A DNA stretch of 18,080 bases from Granulicella sp. (GCA_003133205.1 PKWK01000331.1:1-18080); one strand, 5' to 3'; shown: positions 1 to 9,165, numbered from the stretch's first letter. The notes: generated from the letters alone by a model not told the origin. Program-made: numbers and translations.

Positions 1-118
1 ATTTATGCAACTAGCTCTAGGAATATTCGAAAGGCATGGGGTGATGATTCATTCGCACAGACCAAATGACCCGCCGCCAATCAGAAGAAGTATCCGTGCG
101 GCGCTGCATAATCCGAAC
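1..118. other. Window edge, no gene seen
   Basis: These bases follow the caspase stop codon (119-121, minus strand). I find no coding, hairpin or repeat signal. Confidence 0.5.
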
Positions 119-1399
119 CTACTGCAATACAAACCTGTCTGACTTGGAAAAATCGAAGACAGCGGGGATCTGAGCCGATGAGGGATGGGGTGCGAATGGT
201 CCTTCCAACGCGATGCCCTTTGTATCGGTCTTTGTTGTGTTTCTTGGATCGAACTTCGGCACGGCGTTTGCTGCATAGCTGAGCCATTCGCCGACGGTAA
301 TCTTCTGGTCAACAGGCTTCCAGTCAGCTTTCTTCTCTACGAGGCCTTCGTGGGAGAGCACATAGCTCAGCAGCCCAGAGCCAAGCGAAGCATACTCACC
401 CGCCGTTTCGTCGGACTGGCTCGCTGCCAGAATCCGCATGTGTTTGTCATATGCGAGTTGGCCAAGGCCGCGGTTGCCCATGGGGCCGGGCTTGAAGTCG
501 TTCGCCTCAACGCTCTTGGCCGAATAGCAGGAGTCGAGCACGAAGGTCATTTCACCTGCGTCGATGGGACGCAGCCAGTTGGCGAGTTCGTCGGAGGAGA
601 TGGCATTCCTGAGAAGCGCGGCATCGGCATGAGAGCACGAGCCTTGGATGTCCGAGGAAAGAATGTAGAACTGTCCATCGGGACTGCTGTATCCGTGGCC
701 CGAGAAGCTGAGGAAGAAAACATCGTCCGGAGTCGCCGCCGCTGCAATCGATGCCAGCGCCTTGCGAATCTCGTTTTTCGTCGCGCCCCACCGCGCAGCA
801 GTGGAAACAAGCTGGACGGCTTGCACATCGAGGCCGCGTGCGGCGAGCCGGTCGGCAAGCACCTTGCTCATCTGAACGGCATCGTTGGCTGAAAACTGCA
901 ACTCACAGCCGCTGGCCTCGTAGTGGTTCACGCCGATCTGCAAGAGCCAGGCGCGGGGCCTGGCTGCCGCGGCTGGTTGGTACGCATAGTCCTTCTGCGC
1001 TGTCACACTCTTGATGCGTTCGCTGTTGAAGGCGTAAGCGGTGAACGTCGCAGTCTTCGCGGAGGCGGGCAATTGGATATTGCTGAAGGTGAAGTCACCG
1101 TCCTTCAGCGTGCCCTCGAGATAGCCAACCATTTGTCCGTTGCGAAAGAGGCGCAGGTCCTGCAGGCCGCTGGGTTGACGTTTGGCGTCGGTAAAACTGG
1201 CCGCTTGGACGATGACATTGGCATGGCCAGGATGGTTGGCCGACGGGGTAATGGAGACGATCTTGACGACAGGCTGGACGCGATGGGTGATTTCCGCGAT
1301 CGAGCGGATGAGCGGCAGCTTTTCGCTATTCAGAATGCGTGCGAGCAGGCGCGGAGTGTAGTGATCGCGCATGAATATCTCCAGCGGAAGGGCGCGCAT
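119..1399 (-). CDS. Caspase-like (peptidase C14) protein, N-terminally truncated
   Basis: This 426-residue protein carries a C-terminal caspase/metacaspase fold. The catalytic His is in SGHG (about residue 235) and the catalytic Cys in LDSCYS (about 291), with a Gly-rich acidic stretch between. Residues 45-140 resemble the Ig-like beta domain that precedes the caspase domain in large WD40-caspase proteins of Acidobacteriota. The C-terminus looks complete. The N-terminus does not: family-like residues (HWIVDDDP) continue upstream of the first ATG, without any start codon, back to an in-frame TAG at 1466-1468. The WD40/sensor half expected upstream is absent. The ATG at 1399 has no Shine-Dalgarno. 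The ATG at residue 10 (1372) has GGAG six bases upstream and is the better start if the gene is still translated. The domain call is firm. Activity and substrate are unknown, and the gene may be a remnant. Confidence 0.8.
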   Translation of the reverse strand: MRALPLEIFMRDHYTPRLLARILNSEKLPLIRSIAEITHRVQPVVKIVSITPSANHPGHANVIVQAASFTDAKRQPSGLQDLRLFRNGQMVGYLEGTLKDGDFTFSNIQLPASAKTATFTAYAFNSERIKSVTAQKDYAYQPAAAARPRAWLLQIGVNHYEASGCELQFSANDAVQMSKVLADRLAARGLDVQAVQLVSTAARWGATKNEIRKALASIAAAATPDDVFFLSFSGHGYSSPDGQFYILSSDIQGSCSHADAALLRNAISSDELANWLRPIDAGEMTFVLDSCYSAKSVEANDFKPGPMGNRGLGQLAYDKHMRILAASQSDETAGEYASLGSGLLSYVLSHEGLVEKKADWKPVDQKITVGEWLSYAANAVPKFDPRNTTKTDTKGIALEGPFAPHPSSAQIPAVFDFSKSDRFVLQ

Positions 1400-1736
1400 C
1401 GGGTCGTCGTCGACGATCCAGTGGTCAGGGTGCCGAGCCGCAGGGGATCGCCGCGCCCCGGGGGCCTAGGTCTTCAGGATGTCTGGGGGCCAGCCCTGTA
1501 GCCAGCGCCGGAAGCTCTTTCCGTCGAGCGAGACTCCAAGCGTGATGAATGTGGAGTTGAAGGTGAGGGGTGGGCCTGGGTGGCGACTGCGGGAGCGGTT
1601 GAGAGATGGCCTGAGGGGAGGAGGAGAAGGTGACGAAGCCGCCGGTGTCAGGGGTGGGCCTGCGAGCCTTCGGGTGTGCCCAGACATCGCGTCGTTTCAC
1701 ACTTGCCTGCCATCCTGTCGAGGTAGAATCCGTCAC
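1400..1736. other. Intergenic region with residue of the truncated caspase gene
   Basis: Positions 1400-1465 on the minus strand still encode caspase-family sequence in frame, ending at the TAG at 1466-1468. Beyond that I recognise no protein homology in any frame. The 13-base direct repeat AGGGGTGGGCCTG occurs at 1566-1578 and 1650-1662, 84 bases apart. The stretch is purine-rich on the plus strand. It must contain the promoter of the aldo/keto reductase, but I cannot point to a convincing -35/-10 pair. Confidence 0.4.
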
Positions 1737-2624
1737 ATGAGCGATACACAGCAATCAGTTTCTGCGTCGGCGGCCGGAACCATCCAGCTCGGGGATCTCA
1801 CCGTCAACCGCATGGGATATGGTGCGATGAGGATTACCGGCAAAGGCGTGTGGGGACCGCCAGAGAACCGCGCCGCTGCACTGGAGACGCTGCGCCGAGC
1901 AGTTGAGCTTGGCGTGAATCTGATCGACACGGCTGATTCCTATGGGCCGAATGTCTCGGAAGAGTTGATTGCGGAGGCGCTGACACCCTATCCGCAGGGC
2001 CTGGTGATTGCTACCAAGGGTGGGTGGGAGCGCGTCGGCCCTGGACAGTGGACTCACAACGCCTCCCCGAAGCACTTGCAGGCGGCTGTGGAGGGCAGCC
2101 TGAAGAGATTGAGGTTGGACCGGATCGATGTTTATCAGCTCCACGTACCGGATCCTGCGGTTTCGTTTGACGCGTCTATCGAGACGCTGGCCCGGTTGCG
2201 CGAGCAGGGAAAGATCCGGCATGTGGGCTTGTCCAACGTGACGCTGGAGCATGTGGAGCGGGCACGGAAGGTGGTGCCCATTGTCTCGGTGCAGAATCGC
2301 TACAGCTTCGCCGACCGGGAGTGGGACTATCTATTGAATCATTGCGAGACACATGGGATTGTATTCATGCCGTGGGCTCCCCTCGGCCAGAATCGGGAGG
2401 CCAATGGCGCGTTGGAAGCTGCCGCTCGGGAATTGGGCGTGACTCCTCTTCAGGTGGCGCTGGCGTGGTTGTTGCGGCGGTCTCCTGTTGTCCTGCCGAT
2501 TCCGGGAACATCGTCAGTCGCTCATTTGCAGGAGAATGTTGCAGCAGCGGGGTTGAAGCTGCCGGATTCAGTGTTCACTATGCTTTCCGAGATAGTTCCA
2601 GCGCCCGCGAGTCTTCGAGGCTGA
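1737..2624 (+). CDS. Aldo/keto reductase
   Basis: This is a 295-residue cytoplasmic NADPH-dependent oxidoreductase of the aldo/keto reductase superfamily, a TIM barrel that reduces aldehydes or ketones to alcohols. The catalytic tetrad is visible: Asp64 and Tyr69 in DTADSYG, Lys94 in IATKGG and His136 in YQLHVPD. Later barrel strands show VGLSN, VSVQNRYS, MPWAPLG and the cofactor-binding LPIPGTSS near the C-terminus. The start at 1737 is chosen because the MSDTQ protein begins just before the conserved barrel and GAGGTAG (1720-1726) lies ten bases upstream. An in-frame extension back to 1479 is arginine/glycine-rich and lacks homology. It resembles the oxidoreductases related to E. coli YdbC and pyridoxal reductases, but the physiological substrate cannot be read from sequence. 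It stands alone, divergent from the caspase gene. Confidence 0.9.
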   Translation: MSDTQQSVSASAAGTIQLGDLTVNRMGYGAMRITGKGVWGPPENRAAALETLRRAVELGVNLIDTADSYGPNVSEELIAEALTPYPQGLVIATKGGWERVGPGQWTHNASPKHLQAAVEGSLKRLRLDRIDVYQLHVPDPAVSFDASIETLARLREQGKIRHVGLSNVTLEHVERARKVVPIVSVQNRYSFADREWDYLLNHCETHGIVFMPWAPLGQNREANGALEAAARELGVTPLQVALAWLLRRSPVVLPIPGTSSVAHLQENVAAAGLKLPDSVFTMLSEIVPAPASLRG

Positions 2625-2690
2625 GCTGTGGCAGGTATGCCACCACTGGATTTCTGGCGAAAGAGCCGGGGCACCGGGGGCCTCTCAGCC

Positions 2691-3119
2691 TCAGGGATCC
2701 TCACGGCTTTCTTCTGCGCTGACCGCGATCTGCTTCGATTTCCGATAGACGCTTGCAACCGCCAACGTCCAGAACGGAACCAAATCGACTCCGGGAACCA
2801 GCTTGGCGAGGAACGATGGCAAGAACTCCCAGTGCCAGCCAAGCAGGCTAAGTAGCGCGGCTCCAACACCAAGATCGAGGATGTCATCGGCAGGCGATTC
2901 AGCGCCCTCAACGAATAAGGGCAGGAAGACGAGTTGGAGCGCATCGGCAACGATTGCAAGGATCATCGCCACCTGGAAGCGCGTCCGCTGCGAGATTTCG
3001 ATTGGTTCGTCAGTCACGGCTGCCTGCTCTTTCCTGTCCGTCCTTGATACGCCCATTTTACTCGCGCGATTCGTGAGGTCTGCACAGAGACCGGACACCT
3101 CGACGCCAGTCAAGGACAC
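2691..3119 (-). CDS. Small conserved membrane protein of unknown function
   Basis: This 142-residue protein has a polar N-terminus followed by a hydrophobic segment at about 49-69 (VAMILAIVADALQLVFLPLF). A second hydrophobic region at about 80-125 contains two likely helices around LGVGAALLSLLGWHWEFL and VDLVPFWTLAVASVY, and the tail is charged. It looks like a small inner-membrane protein with two or three spans. I recognise no named family. The GTG start at 3119 has a weak GGTGAT upstream. The internal ATG at 3056, giving 121 residues from MGVSRTDRKEQ, is an equally good choice because residues 1-21 look non-conserved. It is convergent with the aldo/keto reductase and 25 bases from the M20 peptidase gene, which is transcribed towards it, so the two may be co-transcribed. 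Confidence 0.65.
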   Translation of the reverse strand: MSLTGVEVSGLCADLTNRASKMGVSRTDRKEQAAVTDEPIEISQRTRFQVAMILAIVADALQLVFLPLFVEGAESPADDILDLGVGAALLSLLGWHWEFLPSFLAKLVPGVDLVPFWTLAVASVYRKSKQIAVSAEESREDP

Positions 3120-3144
3120 ATGCAGATCACCACAGTCTTGAAGC

Positions 3145-4629
3145 TCATGGCATCGCCATCAACGCCGCCATCGTCTCAACTCCGTCCCATAGATTCTGCG
3201 TCCGCAGGTTCTCATTTGCTGCGTGCTGATTGTCATCATGGTTGACGATTGGTACCACGACACTTGGCGAGCCCGACGCACGCTCCATCGCATCGAGCGG
3301 CATTGTCGCACCCGACGTCGGCAGCAGAATGATTTTGCCGCGAGCACTCTCAACCGCCCGGATGACGTCAGCAGCAATAGGCAGGTCCATCGGCGTACGC
3401 GACGCGTTCTCTCCGGCGTCGATCTGAATCCTCGCAACCTTGGCGTGGCCCAACCGCTCCTCCCGCGTGGGCTCTTCGCTGGTGACAAAGTAGCCCTGCG
3501 AAGCCACATAGTCGACCACCCGCTTCTGCTGCATCTTCGCGTCGATCCCCACAACCAGCCGCAAGTCGAGATTCGCGGTGGCTGTGGGAGGTATCGAGTT
3601 GGTCGCTTGGGCTCCGGTCTGGCCCGAGGAGATGCCGGTGACTTCGAGCGTCGGCTCGTTGTCGAGCATCAGTAGCCGCTTGCCGCCGCCACTTGTCTGC
3701 CCCACCGCGAACTCCTGCCGCAACATGTCGTCGTTGACTGGAGCCGCCGCCAGCGCCTGCGTCTCGATTGCGCCCAGCGGCACGATCCCATCGTAGAAGT
3801 GCGGAATCCGCACCCGTCCTTCTGAATCCTTCATCCCTCCCAGAAGCTGGGCCAGCATCATCGCGGGGTTTGGAGCCCAATTTCCGTAGTGGCCGCTTTG
3901 CAACGCGTGGTCAGGACCGTAGACCGTGATTTGCATGTGAGCGTCTCCCCGCGCCCCAAAGATCAAAAGCTGCCGCCGGGTCTGTTCCACCGGATCATCG
4001 CAGACCAGCCACACATCACCGCCGATCAGCTCGCGATGCGCCGCCAGGATCTGCCCCAGGTGCGTCGAACCCGTTTCTTCTTCCCCCTCCCACACAAGCC
4101 GGATGTTAGCCTTGAGCGAAATCTGCGCCGCCTGCAATGCGCTCAATGCCGTAAGTTGCGCGAAGATGGCCGCCTTATCGTCGGCTGCCGCTCGTGCGTA
4201 GATCCTGGGCTCACCGTCAACCTGCTTGACCACCGGGGTGAAGGGCGCTCCATTATCCCACTCGGAGGGGGTCACCGGCTGACCGTCGTAATGAGCGTAA
4301 AAGACGATGGTGCGCCTGGCGTTGGGCGTCTTCAACTCCCCGTAGACCACCGGCGGCACCGAGTCCGGTAGGCCCGGCGCGGAGAGCAACTGCGCCTTTA
4401 CCCCGCGCTGCCGCAACAGGCCAATGAGGTAATCGGCGTTTCGACGCAGTCCGGTAGGGTCTGCCGCAACATCTGGAATCGCCACAAACTCCTCGAACTG
4501 CTGCAGAAGGTCAGCTTGGTGGGTCGTCGTGTAGCTATGAGCTGCCTGCGTCGGCGTGACCTGCGCCGGGAGCGACAGCATGAACACAGACAAAGCGATA
4601 GGTACGACAGAGGTCCAGATTCGAGGCAT
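3145..4629 (-). CDS. Secreted M20 family metallopeptidase (dipeptidase-like)
   Basis: This 494-residue zinc-dependent amidohydrolase belongs to the M20/M25/M40 clan. An N-terminal signal peptide (about residues 1-29, hydrophobic core VVPIALSVFMLSLPA) sends it to the periplasm or outside. The metal site is visible in order: His113 and Asp115 in YAHYDGQP, Asp150 in AAADDK, catalytic Glu184 and metal Glu185 in EGEEETGS, an Asp in LVCDDP (211/212), and a late His in NHDDNQHAANENL. A lid/dimerisation domain sits between roughly 220 and 380. Length and order match full-length secreted M20 dipeptidases, so the gene looks intact. It likely cleaves dipeptides or small N-acyl amino acids, but the substrate is not deducible. 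The ATG at 4629 is the start that places the signal peptide correctly. The Shine-Dalgarno is weak. Confidence 0.92.
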   Translation of the reverse strand: MPRIWTSVVPIALSVFMLSLPAQVTPTQAAHSYTTTHQADLLQQFEEFVAIPDVAADPTGLRRNADYLIGLLRQRGVKAQLLSAPGLPDSVPPVVYGELKTPNARRTIVFYAHYDGQPVTPSEWDNGAPFTPVVKQVDGEPRIYARAAADDKAAIFAQLTALSALQAAQISLKANIRLVWEGEEETGSTHLGQILAAHRELIGGDVWLVCDDPVEQTRRQLLIFGARGDAHMQITVYGPDHALQSGHYGNWAPNPAMMLAQLLGGMKDSEGRVRIPHFYDGIVPLGAIETQALAAAPVNDDMLRQEFAVGQTSGGGKRLLMLDNEPTLEVTGISSGQTGAQATNSIPPTATANLDLRLVVGIDAKMQQKRVVDYVASQGYFVTSEEPTREERLGHAKVARIQIDAGENASRTPMDLPIAADVIRAVESARGKIILLPTSGATMPLDAMERASGSPSVVVPIVNHDDNQHAANENLRTQNLWDGVETMAALMAMP

Positions 4630-4723
4630 GGGGAGAAATTAGCATACGCGGGGGGCGTAGTGCTTCCTCTCGTTTCTCCTGGTGCGAATGGCATGTCTCG
4701 TCCGATGCAGAAGCTGAAGGCAC

Positions 4724-5512
4724 CTACCGCGCCTGTCGCACCATCTCGACGAGGACCGCACGGGTGTCCTGCGGGGTAGCGACCTCGCGGGGGAAGTTGA
4801 TGCGAGCACCCTTGACCCCATCATTCGTCTTCAATCTGAGCGAAAATCCCAGGCGATCGACCGAGGTCATCGTTGCCTCGGTTGCTTCGATCCCTGCATG
4901 CGATCTGGCCAGCAGAATCATCGCATCGACATGATCGGCGTTTATGTGCGCGAGGATGCCGGACGCGGCCTCGGCCAACGGGTCTGGGGTGGCCTGTTCG
5001 TAGTCCCTGGCCTCCACCCAGCCCATCACGCCAAAGCCACCGACGTAGTAGAGATAGATGGGCTGGAGCCGGAAGAAGCTGAAGTCTGCGAAGTCAACCC
5101 AGTAGCGGCTATTCTCGTGCCGGGCGAGGTACGTCTCCCGAACGGAAGCAATATCTTCATCTGCTACGGGTTCTGCGTGTCCGACGAGGGTTGCTCGCGC
5201 GGCTCCGAGCGGGTCACCATCGGCAGTCACCTGCGCGACGAACAGGCTGCATCGCGGATCGGTCTTCAGATTCTGCGTATGCATGGCCATATTGCTGATG
5301 AGGAAGATGGGCCGACCTGCGGCATCAAGGGCGAAGGGCATCAGGGAACCGAAGGGGAATCCCGGATGTTTGCGCGATAGCGTCGAAAGCGTGGCAACCG
5401 GGACGAGCGACATGAGAGTCCGGACACGTTCAGCGTGGGTTGGCTCAGGTAGTTGCGGCAATGCTGGTCCGGTGGATGCGTGCTGGCGGGTTGCTGGTTC
5501 GGTCTGCGACAT
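4724..5512 (-). CDS. HugZ family protein: pyridoxamine-5'-phosphate-oxidase fold plus DUF2470
   Basis: This is a 262-residue cytoplasmic protein. Residues about 30-175 form the split-barrel flavin/heme fold of pyridoxamine phosphate oxidase-like proteins (PFGSLMPFALDAAGRPIFLIS, then CSLFVAQ and ATLVGHAEPV). Residues about 185-258 are the DUF2470 domain (HINADHVDAMILLARSHAG, then RINFPREVATPQDTRAVLVEMVRQA). This two-domain order is that of HugZ/HutZ heme-utilisation proteins, which bind and can degrade heme. Heme oxygenase activity is an inference, since many members are uncharacterised and no heme transport gene is nearby. The ATG at 5512 has a good GAGAGGG Shine-Dalgarno. The gene is divergent from the glpK remnant/glpD pair, and their promoters must share 5513-5665. 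Confidence 0.88.
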   Translation of the reverse strand: MSQTEPATRQHASTGPALPQLPEPTHAERVRTLMSLVPVATLSTLSRKHPGFPFGSLMPFALDAAGRPIFLISNMAMHTQNLKTDPRCSLFVAQVTADGDPLGAARATLVGHAEPVADEDIASVRETYLARHENSRYWVDFADFSFFRLQPIYLYYVGGFGVMGWVEARDYEQATPDPLAEAASGILAHINADHVDAMILLARSHAGIEATEATMTSVDRLGFSLRLKTNDGVKGARINFPREVATPQDTRAVLVEMVRQAR

Positions 5513-5665
5513 AGATTCCCTCTCGTTTAACTTACCGCGACAAGGATAGCGATGTAATGGTGGTACGCTGCTACGGAGATTCCAGCAGTCGGGTCTGTGA
5601 TGTGCTTGAATGCAGAAAGGTCATCCCTCGGGTGATTCCACGCCCTGCGGAACTCCTGGTCAGCC

Positions 5666-5767
5666 ATGAGATACGTTCTTGCTCTCGATCAAGGCACGAC
5701 AAGCTCACGCGCCCTCCTGTTTGGCCATGGTGGCGACATCGTCGGCTGGAACAAGGATCGGACGTGA
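5666..5767 (+). pseudogene. glpK: Glycerol kinase N-terminal remnant (33 codons) overlapping glpD
   Basis: A 33-codon reading frame begins MRYVLALDQGTTSSRALLF, the diagnostic N-terminus of bacterial glycerol kinase. It contains the first phosphate-binding loop (DQGTTSSRA). It continues HGGDIVGW, close to the next GlpK strand, then ends NKDRT and a TGA at 5765-5767. A full glycerol kinase has about 500 residues, so more than 90 percent is missing. The last bases form GTGA with the probable GTG start of glpD (5764-5766), an overlap typical of translational coupling. The reading frame itself carries no other stop, so it is probably still translated as a leader peptide. It cannot be an active kinase. 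The simplest origin is deletion of the middle and end of glpK in an ancestral glpK-glpD operon. Confidence 0.8.
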
Positions 5768-7380
5768 AGCGCGACGACATGGTCGCCCATGTCCGCGATC
5801 GCCAAGAAAGACGAGAGCCCTGGGATGTAATCGTGATTGGTGGCGGGGCCACCGGTGCGGGCGTAGCGGTGGACGCAGCGAGTCGCGGATTTTCCGTGCT
5901 GTTATTGGAGCGCGAGGACTTTGCGAAAGGAACGTCCAGCCGCAGTACCAAGCTGGTGCATGGCGGCGTGCGCTACCTGGAGCGGGGCAATGTGGCCCTG
6001 GTGATTGAGGCTCTCAAGGAACGTGGGATACTGCGTCAAAACGCACCTCACTTGGTTCACGATGTCCCCTTCGTTGTTCCAAACTATTCCTGGTGGGAAA
6101 GTCCTTTTTACGGCATCGGGCTTAAGCTCTATGATCTGCTTGCAGGTAAGTATGGATTTGGCCAATCGAAGATACTTTCGCGCGAGGAGACGCTTGAACA
6201 TCTGCCCACCTTGCAACAGGATGGTCTGATAGGCGGCGTCATCTATCATGACGGACAGTTCGACGACTCGCGCCTGCTGATTCATCTGCTGCAAACGGCC
6301 GTCGACCACGGCGCTACGGTGCTGAACTACGCGCCGGTGGTGGCATTGCGCAAGGACGCAGGCGGGTTCATCGAAGGGGTGGAGGCGGTCGACAGTGAAA
6401 CGTCCGAACGCTTTGCGTTGCAGGCGCGGGTGGTGGTGAATGCCACTGGAATCTTTACCGACGAGATCAGGCGGCTGGACGATGCCGGCGCGAGAACCAT
6501 GGTCGCGCCCAGCCAGGGGATTCACCTCGTTCTCCATCGCTCATTTCTGCCCGGGGATACGGCCGTGATGGTTCCGCACACCAGTGACGCCAGGGTGCTG
6601 TTTGCCATTCCGTGGCATGGACACACAGTCCTCGGCACAACCGACACGCCGATCGACCAGCCTTGCTACGAGCCACTCCCCTTCGAGCAGGAGATCGATT
6701 TCGTGCTTGAGACCGCAGGAAGATACCTCAGCAGGCCTCCGCGACGGGAAGACATCCTCAGCGTGTACGTCGGCATAAGACCTCTCGTGAAAGCCGTCGG
6801 AGCAGATGCGGAAAGGACATCCGCGTTGTCGCGCGACCATACCATTCACATCGATGCCTCGGGGCTCCTGACGATCGTCGGAGGCAAGTGGACGACCTAC
6901 CGCCACATGGCTGAGGACACCATGAACCATGCGATTACCCTTGGCAAATTGGCCGATCGTCCTTGCGTCACAAAAGATCTCCACATCCACGGCTACCTGC
7001 AAGACGTCGATCCGCACGAAGACCTCTGGGTCTATGGTGCGGACGCGGAGGCGGTCAAGGCGATTGCAAGCGAGTCCGAGGAGATGGGCAGACGGCTTCA
7101 TCCCGCGCTGCCCTACAATGCCGCAGAGGTTGTTTGGGCTGCACGGCAAGAGATGGCACGTAGCGTCGAAGATGTCCTGGCAAGACGAACCCGAGCCCTG
7201 TTCTTGAACGCGCGTGCGGCGATTGCGATGGCCCCAGAGGTGGCGAGATTGCTTTCTCGCGAGTTGGGCAGAGACCGGACCTGGGAAGAGGACCAAGTCG
7301 CAGGATTCAAGGAACTCGCGGCACAATACGCGCTGGAGAAGTTTGCGCCCAGCGATCTACCGGAACCGAAGAAAGATTAA
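5764..7380 (+). CDS. glpD: Glycerol-3-phosphate dehydrogenase, FAD-dependent (aerobic)
   Basis: This 538-residue membrane-associated flavoprotein oxidises sn-glycerol-3-phosphate to dihydroxyacetone phosphate and passes electrons to quinone. The FAD dinucleotide-binding motif is near the N-terminus (VIVIGGGATGAGVAVDAASRG). The GlpD signature follows (GTSSRSTKLVHGGVRYLE), then substrate-domain motifs (NAPHLVHDVPFVVPNY, FDDSRLLIHLLQTA, IPWHGHTVLGTTDTP, SGLLTIVGGKWTTYR) and the C-terminal helical domain. The chosen start is GTG at 5764, because AAGGAT lies five bases upstream and it gives VKRDDMVAHVRDRQ, like relatives. The ATG at 5779 is the alternative (533 residues). The in-frame extension back to 5557 lies on glpK sequence and is not coding. 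Without glycerol kinase here, glycerol-3-phosphate must come from another glpK, from uptake or from lipid turnover. Confidence 0.93.
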   Translation: MKRDDMVAHVRDRQERREPWDVIVIGGGATGAGVAVDAASRGFSVLLLEREDFAKGTSSRSTKLVHGGVRYLERGNVALVIEALKERGILRQNAPHLVHDVPFVVPNYSWWESPFYGIGLKLYDLLAGKYGFGQSKILSREETLEHLPTLQQDGLIGGVIYHDGQFDDSRLLIHLLQTAVDHGATVLNYAPVVALRKDAGGFIEGVEAVDSETSERFALQARVVVNATGIFTDEIRRLDDAGARTMVAPSQGIHLVLHRSFLPGDTAVMVPHTSDARVLFAIPWHGHTVLGTTDTPIDQPCYEPLPFEQEIDFVLETAGRYLSRPPRREDILSVYVGIRPLVKAVGADAERTSALSRDHTIHIDASGLLTIVGGKWTTYRHMAEDTMNHAITLGKLADRPCVTKDLHIHGYLQDVDPHEDLWVYGADAEAVKAIASESEEMGRRLHPALPYNAAEVVWAARQEMARSVEDVLARRTRALFLNARAAIAMAPEVARLLSRELGRDRTWEEDQVAGFKELAAQYALEKFAPSDLPEPKKD

Positions 7381-7436
7381 GGACCACACCGATCCGTTCC
7401 CCTTTTCACCGCAATGTTGTTTGGTGGCAAAGATCG

Positions 7437-8589
<1,153 letters not shown>

Positions 8590-8742
8590 AGCGGAAACCT
8601 CCCGGAAAGAAGGTGGCCATACTGTGACATTCGATGCGTTGCATCACCCGGGCCAGACTTCGGAATAGACTGTTCCCTTACCTCGTCTCATCCAGTTCCG
8701 TAAACTTCTTCTCTTAGCATGTGGCTTGCTCTTATTGCAGTC

Positions 8743-8758
8743 TGTGACCCGAATCACA
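8743..8758. promoter_or_regulatory. CRP/FNR-type operator upstream of the NHL gene
   Basis: TGTGACCCGAATCACA is a perfect TGTGA-N6-TCACA palindrome, identical in both half-sites to the consensus DNA site of the cAMP receptor protein (CRP) family. It is centred at 8750.5, about 160 bases upstream of the NHL start (8589) in an otherwise gene-free region, so that gene is the likely target. TGCTAAGA on the minus strand at about 8718-8725 could act as an extended -10 at class II distance, but this is weak. The sequence match is direct. Use as a regulatory site is inference. Confidence 0.55.
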
Positions 8759-8901
8759 ATCGACCGCGCTATTGGTGGCAGTCAAGAGTGCGACGCCGAG
8801 GCGCTCACAGGTTTGGAGTCAAAATTGATCGGCGATGCGGCTTCAGTGAACTTCGCACGGCTGGCGCGGTCTTCAGTGGCCATCTTGATAGGTGCGGCGG
8901 A

Positions 8902-8946
8902 ATGGAAAATGGCTGTAACGCCGTGAATCACAGCCGTTACAGCCAT
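8902..8946 (-). terminator. Probable intrinsic terminator of the cold-shock gene
   Basis: A perfect 12-base stem pairs ATGGCTGTAACG (8909-8920) with CGTTACAGCCAT (8935-8946) around a 14-base loop. The loop can itself pair GTG with CAC. It begins 15 bases after the cold-shock stop codon. Read on the minus strand the stem is followed by TTTTCCATTCC, a short and imperfect U tract. The stem is strong and the U tract is moderate. Confidence 0.6.
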
Positions 8947-8961
8947 CGTTAGTTGGAAAGG

Positions 8962-9165
8962 TTACGCGGCCTGGATGTTCGAAGCCTGCTTGCCCTTGGG
9001 TCCCTTGGTCACTTCGAAGGTCACTTTCTGACCCTCCTGAAGTGATTTGAAGCCGCTTGATGCGATTGCGGAGTAGTGGGCGAAGAGGTCTTCGCTGCCG
9101 TCGTCCGGTGTGATGAAGCCAAAACCCTTTGCGTCGTTAAACCACTTTACTGTTCCTGATGCCAT
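8962..9165 (-). CDS. Cold-shock protein (CspA family)
   Basis: This is a complete 67-residue single cold-shock domain that binds single-stranded RNA and DNA and acts as an RNA chaperone. It starts [18 protein letters not shown], which includes RNP1 (KGFGFI). RNP2 follows in DLFAHYSAI, and then [15 protein letters not shown]. Start 9165 is fixed by family length and by AGGAGAG (9172-9178) six bases upstream. An in-frame extension back to 9243 is not homologous. The roughly 200 bases between this start and the restored end of the hydrolase gene would allow a structured leader, but I see no specific cold-box motif. The gene ends at a strong hairpin, so it is probably monocistronic. Confidence 0.95.
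   Translation of the reverse strand: MASGTVKWFNDAKGFGFITPDDGSEDLFAHYSAIASSGFKSLQEGQKVTFEVTKGPKGKQASNIQAA

Larger units (their letters stand above)
8590..8961. other. Intergenic region between the NHL and cold-shock genes
   Basis: This gene-free stretch of about 370 bases holds the NHL ribosome-binding site (8598-8603), the CRP-like palindrome (8743-8758) and the cold-shock gene hairpin (8909-8946). Two short overlapping plus-strand frames (8719-8952 and 8726-8926) have no recognisable homology, and they run through the operator and terminator, so I do not call them genes. Confidence 0.6.

Noticed and set aside
185..892. Long plus-strand open frame of 235 codons
   Set aside because: It is fully antisense to the caspase gene, which has clear catalytic motifs. 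The predicted protein has no recognisable domain.
1479..1736. N-terminal extension of the aldo/keto reductase
   Set aside because: The extra 86 residues are low-complexity Arg/Gly-rich and outside the conserved barrel. ATG 1737 has a ribosome-binding site.
3223..4371. Several plus-strand frames opposite the M20 peptidase
   Set aside because: They are shadows of a high-GC coding strand. The minus-strand product has a signal peptide and a complete metal site.
5557..5763. N-terminal extension of GlpD from 5557
   Set aside because: Part of it reads glycerol kinase sequence in the wrong frame, and no GlpD homology precedes residue VKRDDM.
8719..8952. Two short plus-strand frames between the NHL and cold-shock genes
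   Set aside because: No homology, no ribosome-binding site, and they run through the CRP-like palindrome and the terminator hairpin.
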